Source: Accumulibacter sp. (lineage in GTDB: Bacteria; Pseudomonadota; Gammaproteobacteria; Burkholderiales; Rhodocyclaceae). Taken from it: a DNA stretch of 5,865 nucleotides. Below are positions 1-5,865 of this stretch, piece after piece (within the stretch, counting starts at the first letter, position 1; each line of letters starts with the position of its first letter). The position numbers and the translations under genes were made by a program. The notes beneath the pieces were generated by a model that did not search any database, had not been told where the DNA came from, and worked only from the letters and a program-made list of their open reading frames with translations. The DNA lies in contig DPSD01000307.1 in NCBI GenBank assembly GCA_003538495.1, positions 4,926 through 10,790 on the forward strand, given 5' to 3'.

Positions 1-1440
1 TACTTCGAGCGCCATGACGGCCAGGCGGTGACCTGCGACGACTTCGTCGCGGCGATGGCCGACGCATCCGGACTGGACCTGACGCAGTTCATGCGCTGGT
101 ACGACCGCGCCGGCACGCCGCATTTGCGGGCGACCGGCAGCTACGACCCGGAAGCCCGCCGCTATACCCTGACGCTGGCGCAGTCGCTGCCGAGCACCGC
201 CAGTGAAGCGGGCAGCCAGCCAACCCGCCAGGCCTTCGAACCCTTCCACATGCCGGTGGCGATCGGCCTCAACGGACCGCACGGCGAAGACCTGCCGCTG
301 CTGATCGCCGGCGACGGCAGCGCCGCCGGCAGTGGCCGCACCACGCGGGTCCTGTCGCTGACCGAGCCGGAACAGCAGTTCGTCTTCGAAGACCTGGCCG
401 CCGCGCCGGTGCCCTCGCTGTTGCGCGACTTTTCGGCGCCGGTGATTCTCGATTTCGCGTACAGCGACGACGAGCTGATGCACCTGCTGGCACACGACAG
501 CGACCCCTTCAACCGCTGGGAGGCCGGACAGCGCCTGGCCAGCCGGCTGATCCTCGCCGCCACCGACGACCTTTCGGCCGGCCGCCCGGCGCGGTGGCCG
601 CAAGGGATCGCCGACGCCGCGGCGCGGCTTGTCGAACACGCCGGTGACGATCCGGCCTTCGCTGCGGAAGCGCTGACCCTGCCCGGTGAAGCGACGCTGG
701 CCGAGCAACTGCCAATGGTCGACCCCGACGCACTGCACGCGGCCCGCAACAGCCTGCGCCATTTCCTCGCCGAACAGCTGCAAGACGCGCTCCGCCAATG
801 CTACCAGTCACTGGCAGCCAGCGGCCCCTACCAGCCGACGCCGGCAGCGGCCGGGCGGCGCGCGCTGCGCAACGTCTGCCTCGGCTACCTCGGCGAACTC
901 GACAGCGACGAGATGCGCGGTCTGGCGATGAGCCAGTTCGCCTTGGCCGACAACATGACCGACCAGTTCGCGGCGCTGACCATCCTGGCGCAGCACGATA
1001 GCGACCAGAGCCAGCGCGCGCTGGCAGGCTTCTACGAGCGCTGGCAGGACGAAGCGCTGGTGGTGGACAAGTGGCTGGCGGTGCAGGCGGCGAGCCGACT
1101 GCCCGGAACGCTGGGGGTCGTCAAGGGCCTGCTCGATCATCCGGCCTTCGATCTGCGCAACCCGAACAAGGTCTACGCCCTGCTCAACACCTTCGGCAAC
1201 AACCACGTCCGTTTTCATGCCGCCGACGGCAGCGGCTACCACTTCCTAGCCGAGCAGATCGGCCGCCTCGACCGCCTCAACCCACAGGTCGCCGCGCGCC
1301 TGACGCGCCGCTTCGACCGCTGGCGGAAGTTCGGCCAGATCCGCCAGCATCATGCACGATCGGCGCTGGAGGCCTTGCGCGCCAGTGACGGGCGGTCGTC
1401 GGACGTGCTCGAAATCGTCGGCCGGGCGCTCGACCCGTAA
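1..1440 (+). CDS. pepN: Aminopeptidase N (PepN, M1 family), C-terminal 479 residues, 5' truncated by window
   Basis: This is the 3' part of a zinc aminopeptidase of the M1 family, a cytosolic enzyme that removes N-terminal residues from peptides. The frame is open from base 1 (first residues YFERHDGQ) to the TAA at 1438-1440, so the true start lies upstream; the ATG/GTG codons inside are not starts. I recognise it by close resemblance to Escherichia coli PepN, including the segments CDDFVAAM, RWYDRAGTP, SLLRDFSAPV, NNMTDQFAAL, NPNKVYAL, DGSGYHFL and NPQVAARL. The HExxH zinc site is upstream of the window. The visible part covers the end of the catalytic domain (fragment residues about 1-50), an Ig-like beta domain (about 50-165), and the alpha-helical ARM-type C-terminal domain (about 165-479). 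The length fits the C-terminal 55% of an approximately 870-residue PepN. No frameshift or internal stop is seen. G+C is very high (47-48 of 60 in two rows counted by hand). Confidence 0.96.
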   Translation, partial: YFERHDGQAVTCDDFVAAMADASGLDLTQFMRWYDRAGTPHLRATGSYDPEARRYTLTLAQSLPSTASEAGSQPTRQAFEPFHMPVAIGLNGPHGEDLPLLIAGDGSAAGSGRTTRVLSLTEPEQQFVFEDLAAAPVPSLLRDFSAPVILDFAYSDDELMHLLAHDSDPFNRWEAGQRLASRLILAATDDLSAGRPARWPQGIADAAARLVEHAGDDPAFAAEALTLPGEATLAEQLPMVDPDALHAARNSLRHFLAEQLQDALRQCYQSLAASGPYQPTPAAAGRRALRNVCLGYLGELDSDEMRGLAMSQFALADNMTDQFAALTILAQHDSDQSQRALAGFYERWQDEALVVDKWLAVQAASRLPGTLGVVKGLLDHPAFDLRNPNKVYALLNTFGNNHVRFHAADGSGYHFLAEQIGRLDRLNPQVAARLTRRFDRWRKFGQIRQHHARSALEALRASDGRSSDVLEIVGRALDP

Positions 1441-1469
1441 GCTCGCCGACAGGGCAACGGCCGGCGAGC
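1441..1469 (+). terminator. Hairpin directly after pepN stop, possible terminator without U-tract
   Basis: GCTCGCCG (1441-1448) pairs perfectly with CGGCGAGC (1462-1469), leaving a 13-nt loop, and starts at the base after the pepN stop codon. The position suits a transcript end, but no T-run follows (the next bases are ACCGGGCGCC). It may instead be an mRNA-stabilising 3' hairpin, or termination may be Rho-dependent. Confidence 0.4.
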
Positions 1470-1504
1470 ACCGGGCGCCGCCGGCATAAGGCACAAGATA
1501 GTGC

Positions 1505-1533
1505 TTGAGCGACGACGGCCGGCTCTGTATAAT
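1505..1533 (+). promoter_or_regulatory. Sigma70-type promoter of tRNA-Arg, GC-rich discriminator
   Basis: A -35 element TTGAGC (1505-1510; consensus TTGACA, 4 of 6) is followed by a 17-bp spacer and a perfect TATAAT -10 (1528-1533). Transcription should start near 1540, about 15 nt before the mature tRNA 5' end at 1555. The bases just after the -10, TGCGCGC (1534-1540), form a GC-rich discriminator. In proteobacterial stable-RNA promoters this is the feature that confers stringent (ppGpp/DksA) control, so repression on amino-acid starvation is likely; that is inference. A TTGAGCG/CGCTCAA inverted repeat brackets the promoter. Confidence 0.88.
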
Positions 1534-1554
1534 TGCGCGCTCAAACAAGGCAAG

Positions 1555-1631
1555 GCGCCCGTAGCTCAGCTGGATAGAGTACTTGGCTACGAACCAAGGG
1601 GTCGGGCGTTCGAATCGCTCCGGGCGTGCCA
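1555..1631 (+). tRNA. tRNA-Arg (anticodon ACG), CCA encoded
   Basis: A 77-nt cloverleaf can be folded by hand. The acceptor is GCGCCCG (1555-1561) with CGGGCGT (1621-1627). The D stem is GCTC/GAGT (a G·U at the end). The anticodon stem CTTGG/CCAAG encloses loop CTACGAA, with ACG at 1589-1591. The variable loop is GGGTC, and the T arm is GGGCG-TTCGAAT-CGCTC. The discriminator is G1628, with encoded CCA at 1629-1631. It matches E. coli tRNA-Arg(ACG) closely in the D arm and anticodon loop. The family reads CGU/CGC/CGA codons after TadA converts A34 to inosine. The outermost acceptor pair is G1·U72 rather than G-C, and the T stem has one G·U (1605/1619). It has its own promoter and a hairpin 9 nt downstream, so it looks monocistronic. 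The gene could be an integration site for the adjacent restriction cassette. Confidence 0.97.
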
Positions 1632-1639
1632 CGGGAATC

Positions 1640-1677
1640 AAGCAGAAAGGCCAATCCTCGGATTGGCCTTTCTGCTT
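1640..1677 (+). terminator. Perfect 18-bp inverted repeat after tRNA-Arg, probable bidirectional terminator
   Basis: AAGCAGAAAGGCCAATCC (1640-1657) is the exact reverse complement of GGATTGGCCTTTCTGCTT (1660-1677), with only TC between the arms; in RNA the innermost pair would open to give a tetraloop. The 3' arm ends in a T-rich stretch (CTTTCTGCTTTCT) but has no long uninterrupted T-run. It starts 9 nt after the tRNA CCA, as expected for a tRNA terminator. Because it is symmetrical and lies between convergent units, it may also stop the minus-strand restriction operon before it reads antisense into the tRNA. Confidence 0.8.
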
Positions 1678-1700
1678 TCTGGCTTGCTGGGGGTACAGAG

Positions 1701-1740
1701 CCTGCCCCTGTGGCACGTCGCCAACGGAAGCACGGGCAGG
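1701..1740. repeat. Nested palindrome in the spacer between convergent units
   Basis: CCTGCCC (1701-1707) is inverted as GGGCAGG (1734-1740). Inside it, TGGC (1711-1714) is inverted as GCCA (1720-1723) around a 5-nt loop. The element lies in the approximately 170-base stretch 1680-1849, between the tRNA terminator and the end of the minus-strand metallopeptidase gene. I see no gene, promoter or mobile-element remnant there. The structure could help end the minus-strand transcript, but no T-run follows on either strand, and a 7-bp match could be chance in GC-rich DNA. Confidence 0.35.
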
Positions 1741-1849
1741 AGGAGACATCCCAGCCGTGGTGTCGGAGTCGAGCGCCTCGGAAGACATCTGCCCGCCACC
1801 GTCCCGCCTGCGTCAACTCCCGTGTGCCGAGCACTTGACACCGCCAGGG

Positions 1850-2563
1850 CTAGTTCCAGGTCTCCGCGGCCAACGGCAGTTCATTCAGCTCGGCACGCGC
1901 TTCCCGCCACCTTGGGTAATGCTGGTCGAGCAGCGCGACGAAGCGCTCGCTGTGCGTCGGCTCGAGCAGATGCAGCAGTTCATGGACGACGACGTATTCA
2001 AGCAAGTCCCTGGGCTTCTTCACCAATTCGGAATTCAGCCGAATGCTTCCCGCCCGGTGGTTACAGCTACCCCACTTCGTCTTCATCCGCTGCAGAAAGT
2101 AGCCGGAAGCCTTCACGCCAAGGATGCCCTCCCATTTCCCGATGAGCGCAGGTACGGCTTCATGCAGCAATGAGCGATACCATTCAAGCATCACCTCTTC
2201 CCGCTTGGCCAGCGCACTGCCCGGGCGCACGCTGAGCACGATCCGGCGATGATCCAGGGTCACGCTCGGCTTTGCGTCCTTTGCGACAATGGACAGCAGA
2301 TAGCGCCGCCCCCACAGGTAATGGCTTTCCCGCTCGACAAACTCGCGTGGAGTCTCTCGCGCCTGTGCCAACAGCTTCGCCTGCTGGTCACGAATCCAGC
2401 CCAGCCTGGAGATGGCATAGGCTCGGGCTACTTCGAGCCGGGTGCCGGTGGGGGCCACCAGCGTGACCTTCCCTGCCGGTGGATGCACGGAAAGGTGGAC
2501 GTTCTTGACCGACTTGCGCGTCACGGCGATCTCGATGTCGCCGAGTCGGATGAGCTCGGTCAT
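1850..2563 (-). CDS. YgjP-like M48/DUF45 family zinc metallopeptidase (237 aa), restriction-operon partner
   Basis: Predicted soluble zinc-dependent metallopeptidase of the YgjP-like group (PF01863/DUF45, often annotated M48 family), related in fold to WLM/SprT-type proteases. The zinc site is HELLH at residues 194-198 (H194, E195, H198), with a likely third ligand H204 in EPTHSERF. The other family hallmark is RMKTKWGSC (159-167), and there is a conserved C-terminal HYPRW (215-219). Residues 1-70 form the usual basic, beta-rich N-terminal part. No signal peptide or membrane segment is seen, so it is cytoplasmic, and the length is normal for the family. The ATG overlaps the hsdR stop codon (ATGA, 2560-2563) and has no clear Shine-Dalgarno, which points to translational coupling. 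Genes of this family are frequent neighbours of type I restriction genes, but the physiological substrate is unknown. Roles in turnover of restriction complexes or of protein-DNA crosslinks are speculation. One row counted inside the gene is 52% G+C, well below pepN. Confidence 0.92.
   Translation of the reverse strand: MTELIRLGDIEIAVTRKSVKNVHLSVHPPAGKVTLVAPTGTRLEVARAYAISRLGWIRDQQAKLLAQARETPREFVERESHYLWGRRYLLSIVAKDAKPSVTLDHRRIVLSVRPGSALAKREEVMLEWYRSLLHEAVPALIGKWEGILGVKASGYFLQRMKTKWGSCNHRAGSIRLNSELVKKPRDLLEYVVVHELLHLLEPTHSERFVALLDQHYPRWREARAELNELPLAAETWN
2560..2563 (-). other. ATGA stop/start overlap coupling hsdR to the metallopeptidase gene
   Basis: On the minus strand the four bases ATGA hold both the start codon of the metallopeptidase (2563-2561) and the TGA stop of hsdR (2562-2560). 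The preceding bases, GGGCTATCA, lack an AGGAGG-like site. Translation of the peptidase is therefore probably by reinitiation of ribosomes that finish hsdR, which would hold the two proteins in a fixed ratio. Confidence 0.85.
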
Positions 2564-5500
2564 TGATAGCCCGGCTGGTTCTTCACCAGCTCGAACAGTG
2601 CGACCGTCGCCGCGCGGTTTCGGCCAAGCAAGCGGAATAAGGCGTTCAGTACCTGCGCCTCGCGTGCCTGATCGCCGTTCCAGCCGGCCGGCGCGTGTTC
2701 GCGCAGGGTGCGATCGATTTCCAGCGCCAACGCCAGACGCTCGTCTGCGTGCTCGGGGTGTGGTTCCGCCGCAGTGAAATGGGCATTGCCGGTGGCCGCG
2801 AGGATGTCCGGCAGATTGTTGTAGATCACGATCGCCTCGGTCTTGCCGTGCAGCGCCGCCGGAATACCGGCTTCTGGCTGCCTGGCCGCCAGCCGCTTCA
2901 CCAACTCCTCGGCCTTGCGCAGGAATTCCTCATAAGCCGCCGCATCAACCCGACTCTGTTTGATCAGATCGTCGAGCAGCCTGGACATCTGCGCGTAGAA
3001 CCTCGGGTCAGTAAGCTGCTCGCGGATGATCGTCTTGCGGACGTTGTTGATGATCCCCTCGGCGATGGCATTCTTCGAGAGCTTGCCCTGCGCGTTCAGC
3101 TTCCTGGCGATGGCATCGTGGATGCCGGTGTCGATGATCAGTTCGGTCAGCGACATCTCGCCCAGCTCGCCCAGTTCCGCCGCCGGATCGGCCTGAATGT
3201 AGGTGTTGATCAGGTGGCGCATGTCGGCCTCGAAGGGCTTGATGTCCAGCTCCTCGCCCGAGTGCTTCTTGATCGCCGAGCGAATTTCGGCGTAGAACTC
3301 GACTTCCTTTTGCAGTGTCGCCGCCTCGGCGTCGGAATAGCCCGCTTCGCTCAAATCCTGCGCAAGGTCGGCGTAGGCCCGCGCAAAAATCGTTACGGCC
3401 TTGTAGAAGGACACCCGCAGCGCCTCGGTTTCGGTCAAGGCGTTGGCGCTGGCCGCATCGCCGGAGAAATAGTGCAGGAACTGCTCGACCTGACGCGGCA
3501 GCGGCACCGGCTCGCACAGGTAGCCAAGTGCCTGGCGGGCGTTGTCGAGCTGCTTCCTGCCTTCTTCCAGCCAGTTCTTGAGGTGCACGTTGTTGTCGCC
3601 GCCGTTGCCCTGGTCGATGTCCAGTTCGTCGGAGCTATAAACCGCAAGGGCCTGCTGCACGTCGCCGAACAGCTTCTTGTAATCGACGATGTGACCGTAA
3701 TCCTTGTCATCGCCATCCAGGCGGTTGGTGCGGCAGATGGCCTGGAACAGGTTATGGTCGCGCAGTTCGTTGTCGAGGTAGATGTAGCTACAGCTCGGCG
3801 CGTCGAAGCCGGTCAACAGCTTGCTCACCACGATCAGCAGCTTCAGGTTGGCGGGTTCCTCGATGAAGCGGCGCTTCGCCTCGTCCTCATACTGTTTGGT
3901 CGTCTGGCTGCGCTTCAGGACATGCTGCGTGTAGGTGTCGAACTTGTAGCGCTCGTCGCTGTTCGCCGGCTCCCTGGCGATCGCGTTGGCGTTCGGCTCA
4001 TAGGAGGTGACGATGCCGCAGTAGGCTCCGAAGCCGGTGTTCTGGAACAGCCGGAAGTAATCGCAGGCGTCATGGATCGAGGCCGCCACCAGGATCGCCG
4101 TGCCGCGGTCATTGTTCAGGCGCGGCTTGAGGGCGAAGTCGCCGATGATGTCGGCAATGATCTCGCGCTTGCGCCCGGCCGCGCTCATCAACTCTTCCAT
4201 CGTCGCCCAGCGCTTGCGCACCAGGGCCTTCTGGAAGTTGTTGAGGTTCTTCGTCTTCTGCTCGAACCACTCGTCGATCTTCTTCTGCGAAGTCAGCCGC
4301 TCCGGCACGTCACGCGCCTCGTACTTGAGGTCGAGCACCACCTTGTCGGCCACCGCCTGATGGAACTTGTAGGTGTGGATGTAGGTGCCGAACACATCGC
4401 GCGTCAGCAGCCGGTCTTTGCGCAGCAGCGGTGTACCGGTAAAGCCGATGAAGATCGCCCCTTCCAGCCAGCGCTTCATCTGCGCGTTCATGTCGCCGCC
4501 CTGGGTACGGTGGCATTCGTCCACGAACACATGGAAGCGCCCGTGCACGGCCGGTGCAGGGCCTTTCAGGTCGGCCACGTCGAACTTGTGGATCAGCGCG
4601 CAGAGCAGACGCGGCATAGTCGCACCGAGCTTCTGCACCAAATCCAGCCGCGAAGTGATACGCGGCGATGGCGAGTCTTGACCCATCACACCCGCGTTGC
4701 GCATCACCCCGACGATCTGCTTGTCCAGCTCGTCGCGGTCGGTGATGACCAGAATGCGCGCCTCGGGGTCGTGCTCCAGCAGCCACTTGGCGATCAGCAC
4801 CATCAGGATGCTCTTGCCGCTGCCCTGGGTGTGCCAGATCACGCCGCCCTCGTGCCGGGTGATACGCTCCTGCGCCGCCTTCACGCCAGCGTATTGGTGC
4901 GGCCGGGGAATCTTCTTCTGGCCGGCGTCGAAGATGATGAAGTTGCGGATCAGGTCGAGCAGCCGGGTCTTGTTGCAAAGCTGCGCCAGCGGCCGGTCGA
5001 GCAGTACGCCGGTCACCGGCTCGCCGGCAGTCGGGACTTCGTCCTTCCATTGCACAAAGAACTGCTCCGGTGTGCCGGTGGTGCCATAACGCAGCCCCTG
5101 CGCATCGCTGCCCGCCAGCACCAGTTGCACGGTGCTAAAAAAGCCCTTGTTGAAGATCTCTTCCTGGTTGGTGTTGAGCTGCCTGATGCCATCGGCTACA
5201 TCCACCGAACTGCGCTTGAGTTCGAGCACCGCAATGGCGATGCCGTTGAGGTACAGCACGATGTCGGGCCGTCGCTGAAAGCCGCCCTTCAGCGTCACCT
5301 CCTCGGCCAGCGCGAAGTCGTTGTTCTCGGGGTTCGCCCAGTCGATTAGGTGCACTGTCTCATGCGCTTTCCCGGCGGCGATCAGCACCGGGACGCCGTA
5401 GCGCAGCAACTGATAGGTGCGCAGATTGGCCTGGTAAAGCGTGATGCCGGTCGCGTCGGCGGCGGTCGCCAGTTTTTGCAGAGCGGCGGCAATATGGGCC

Positions 5501-5682
5501 GGGGAATAGCCACGCGCTGCGAGATTGGCATGCAACAGACCAGGCTCGATGGCGCGGTTACTCTCGCGCCTGGCCCATTCGCCGAGGTAGCGGTAAGCCA
5601 GCGAATCGGCGCGTGTCCCGTCGGTAAACAGCTCGATTACGCGCTTCTGCGTCGTGCGTTCGGAACGGGAAGTTTCAGGCAT
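2560..5682 (-). CDS. hsdR: Type I restriction endonuclease, R (motor/nuclease) subunit HsdR, 1040 aa
   Basis: Motor and nuclease subunit of a type I restriction-modification enzyme. With HsdM2S it binds unmodified target sites, pumps DNA using ATP and cuts at distant positions. Domains in order: the N-terminal PD-(D/E)xK nuclease has D140 (RRPD) and E154/K156 (ELK), with Q168 following. The superfamily 2 translocase has Walker A TQGSGKS (285-291), motif Ia LVITDRDE (311-318), Walker B/DECH (388-391), motif III FTGTP (414-418), motif [16 protein letters not shown] (530-543), motif V LLTGFDAP (622-629) and motif [10 protein letters not shown] (647-654). A helical C-terminal region (about 680-1040) for contact with HsdM follows. 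All catalytic motifs are intact. Length and the D-14-E-2-K spacing match EcoR124I-type HsdR. The start is ATG 5682, 3 nt after the upstream stop codon. The N-terminus ([13 protein letters not shown]) is typical of the family, so this start is preferred although no strong ribosome-binding site is seen. hsdM and hsdS are not in the window. Confidence 0.97.
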   Translation of the reverse strand: MPETSRSERTTQKRVIELFTDGTRADSLAYRYLGEWARRESNRAIEPGLLHANLAARGYSPAHIAAALQKLATAADATGITLYQANLRTYQLLRYGVPVLIAAGKAHETVHLIDWANPENNDFALAEEVTLKGGFQRRPDIVLYLNGIAIAVLELKRSSVDVADGIRQLNTNQEEIFNKGFFSTVQLVLAGSDAQGLRYGTTGTPEQFFVQWKDEVPTAGEPVTGVLLDRPLAQLCNKTRLLDLIRNFIIFDAGQKKIPRPHQYAGVKAAQERITRHEGGVIWHTQGSGKSILMVLIAKWLLEHDPEARILVITDRDELDKQIVGVMRNAGVMGQDSPSPRITSRLDLVQKLGATMPRLLCALIHKFDVADLKGPAPAVHGRFHVFVDECHRTQGGDMNAQMKRWLEGAIFIGFTGTPLLRKDRLLTRDVFGTYIHTYKFHQAVADKVVLDLKYEARDVPERLTSQKKIDEWFEQKTKNLNNFQKALVRKRWATMEELMSAAGRKREIIADIIGDFALKPRLNNDRGTAILVAASIHDACDYFRLFQNTGFGAYCGIVTSYEPNANAIAREPANSDERYKFDTYTQHVLKRSQTTKQYEDEAKRRFIEEPANLKLLIVVSKLLTGFDAPSCSYIYLDNELRDHNLFQAICRTNRLDGDDKDYGHIVDYKKLFGDVQQALAVYSSDELDIDQGNGGDNNVHLKNWLEEGRKQLDNARQALGYLCEPVPLPRQVEQFLHYFSGDAASANALTETEALRVSFYKAVTIFARAYADLAQDLSEAGYSDAEAATLQKEVEFYAEIRSAIKKHSGEELDIKPFEADMRHLINTYIQADPAAELGELGEMSLTELIIDTGIHDAIARKLNAQGKLSKNAIAEGIINNVRKTIIREQLTDPRFYAQMSRLLDDLIKQSRVDAAAYEEFLRKAEELVKRLAARQPEAGIPAALHGKTEAIVIYNNLPDILAATGNAHFTAAEPHPEHADERLALALEIDRTLREHAPAGWNGDQAREAQVLNALFRLLGRNRAATVALFELVKNQPGYQ

Positions 5683-5685
5683 CGA

Positions 5686-5865
5686 TCAGTCGACCCGGTC
5701 AAGCGCTGCTGGAATGAATCCTTCGGCCGACAAGGCACGAACGATCCCGCGCAGCAGATAGCTGTTGCTGAACCCCAGGGTGTACTGCCGCGCCCCTTCC
5801 TTGATCGGCATCAACATCTTGCGCTCGACCAGTTTCCTGATCTGGTAGGTTCGCTGTGCCACCGA
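5686..5865 (-). CDS. C-terminal 59 residues of an unidentified restriction-operon gene, winged-helix-like (Fic family candidate)
   Basis: The minus-strand frame is open from the window edge (5865) to the TGA at 5688-5686; the N-terminus lies outside. The visible end runs from [18 protein letters not shown], through [18 protein letters not shown], to [16 protein letters not shown]. The first part (residues about 5-32) looks like a helix-turn-helix recognition helix followed by a beta-wing ([15 protein letters not shown]). The last part is a further amphipathic helix. That pattern fits the winged-helix tail of regulator-like or Fic (AMP-transferase) proteins, and Fic genes are common inside type I restriction operons. 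I could not recognise the family with certainty, and the catalytic region is not visible. It does not look like HsdS or HsdM. The stop is 3 nt before the hsdR ATG, so the two genes are surely co-transcribed. With no Shine-Dalgarno at hsdR, its translation is probably coupled to this gene. Confidence 0.75.
   Translation of the reverse strand, partial: SVAQRTYQIRKLVERKMLMPIKEGARQYTLGFSNSYLLRGIVRALSAEGFIPAALDRVD

Noticed and set aside
162..1388. Several 67-195 codon frames on both strands inside pepN
   Set aside because: Shadows of the strongly coding pepN frame; compositions are Arg/Ala/Ser/Pro-rich as expected for out-of-frame GC-rich DNA.
1246..1788. 180-codon minus-strand frame containing RPERFERPTPWFVAKYSIQ
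   Set aside because: This is the antisense of the tRNA-Arg gene read with parts of pepN and the terminator. Such peptides are a well-known false gene call next to tRNA genes.
1541..1834. 97-codon minus-strand frame containing GAIRTPDPLVRSQVLYPAEL
   Set aside because: Another antisense-tRNA artefact often mis-annotated as a hypothetical protein; it runs through the tRNA and its terminator.
1835..1863. TTGACA at 1835-1840 as a plus-strand promoter -35
   Set aside because: No TATAAT-like sequence lies 16-18 bp downstream, and any transcript would run antisense into the metallopeptidase gene.
1501..2173. Plus-strand open frames of 196-214 codons starting before or in the tRNA
   Set aside because: They run through the promoter, tRNA and terminator and then antisense to the metallopeptidase gene, with no coherent protein features.
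5137..5142. Run of six A (TTTTTT in the hsdR sense strand) as a phase-variation or frameshift site
   Set aside because: Six bases is too short to suggest slippage-driven phase variation, the phase does not fit a classic -1 slippery heptamer, and the hsdR frame is intact across it.
2695..5349. 884-codon open frame on the plus strand, antisense to hsdR
   Set aside because: It lies in exact codon register opposite hsdR, where stops arise only from sense codons TTA, CTA and TCA, which are rare in GC-rich genes. Its protein has low-complexity, Val/Leu/Gln/Arg-rich composition and no recognisable domain, while hsdR carries all expected motifs.
1..5865. CRISPR array, insertion sequence, integrase gene or tandem repeats
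   Set aside because: No regularly spaced repeats, transposase motifs, recombinase motifs or terminal inverted repeats were found by eye on either strand.

Overview
The window looks like a chromosomal segment of a GC-rich proteobacterium, most likely a betaproteobacterium (Rhodocyclales or a relative; this is inference). The reasons are a PepN-type aminopeptidase N, a tRNA-Arg(ACG) gene with an encoded CCA tail and an arm sequence of betaproteobacterial style, and hand-sampled rows of roughly 70-80% G+C in pepN.

Layout. The plus strand carries the last 479 codons of pepN (1-1440). A small hairpin follows, then a near-consensus sigma70 promoter (1505-1533) driving a single tRNA-Arg(ACG) gene (1555-1631), which ends at a perfect 18-bp inverted repeat (1640-1677) that probably acts as terminator. 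The rest is a minus-strand operon converging on the tRNA. It consists of the 3' end of an unidentified gene with a winged-helix-like C-terminus (5686-5865, cut by the window edge), a full-length type I restriction enzyme R subunit, hsdR (2560-5682), and a YgjP-like (M48/DUF45-type) zinc metallopeptidase (1850-2563). The genes are tightly packed: 3 nt between the first two, and a 4-nt ATGA overlap between hsdR and the peptidase. Between the operon end and the tRNA terminator lie about 170 bases with no convincing gene and one nested palindrome.

How the genes fit together. HsdR supplies DNA translocation and cleavage for a type I restriction-modification system. Its methyltransferase and specificity subunits (hsdM, hsdS) should lie upstream, beyond base 5865. 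The metallopeptidase is translationally coupled to hsdR, which suggests a role tied to the restriction complex, but no function can be read from sequence alone. The restriction module sits against a tRNA gene and is lower in G+C than pepN in the rows I counted (about 52-68%). Both fit an acquired defence cassette beside a core-genome segment. No integrase or second attachment copy is visible here.

The window contains no clearly new system. The points most worth a second look are the hsdR-metallopeptidase coupling, the identity of the truncated upstream gene, and the tRNA-side boundary.
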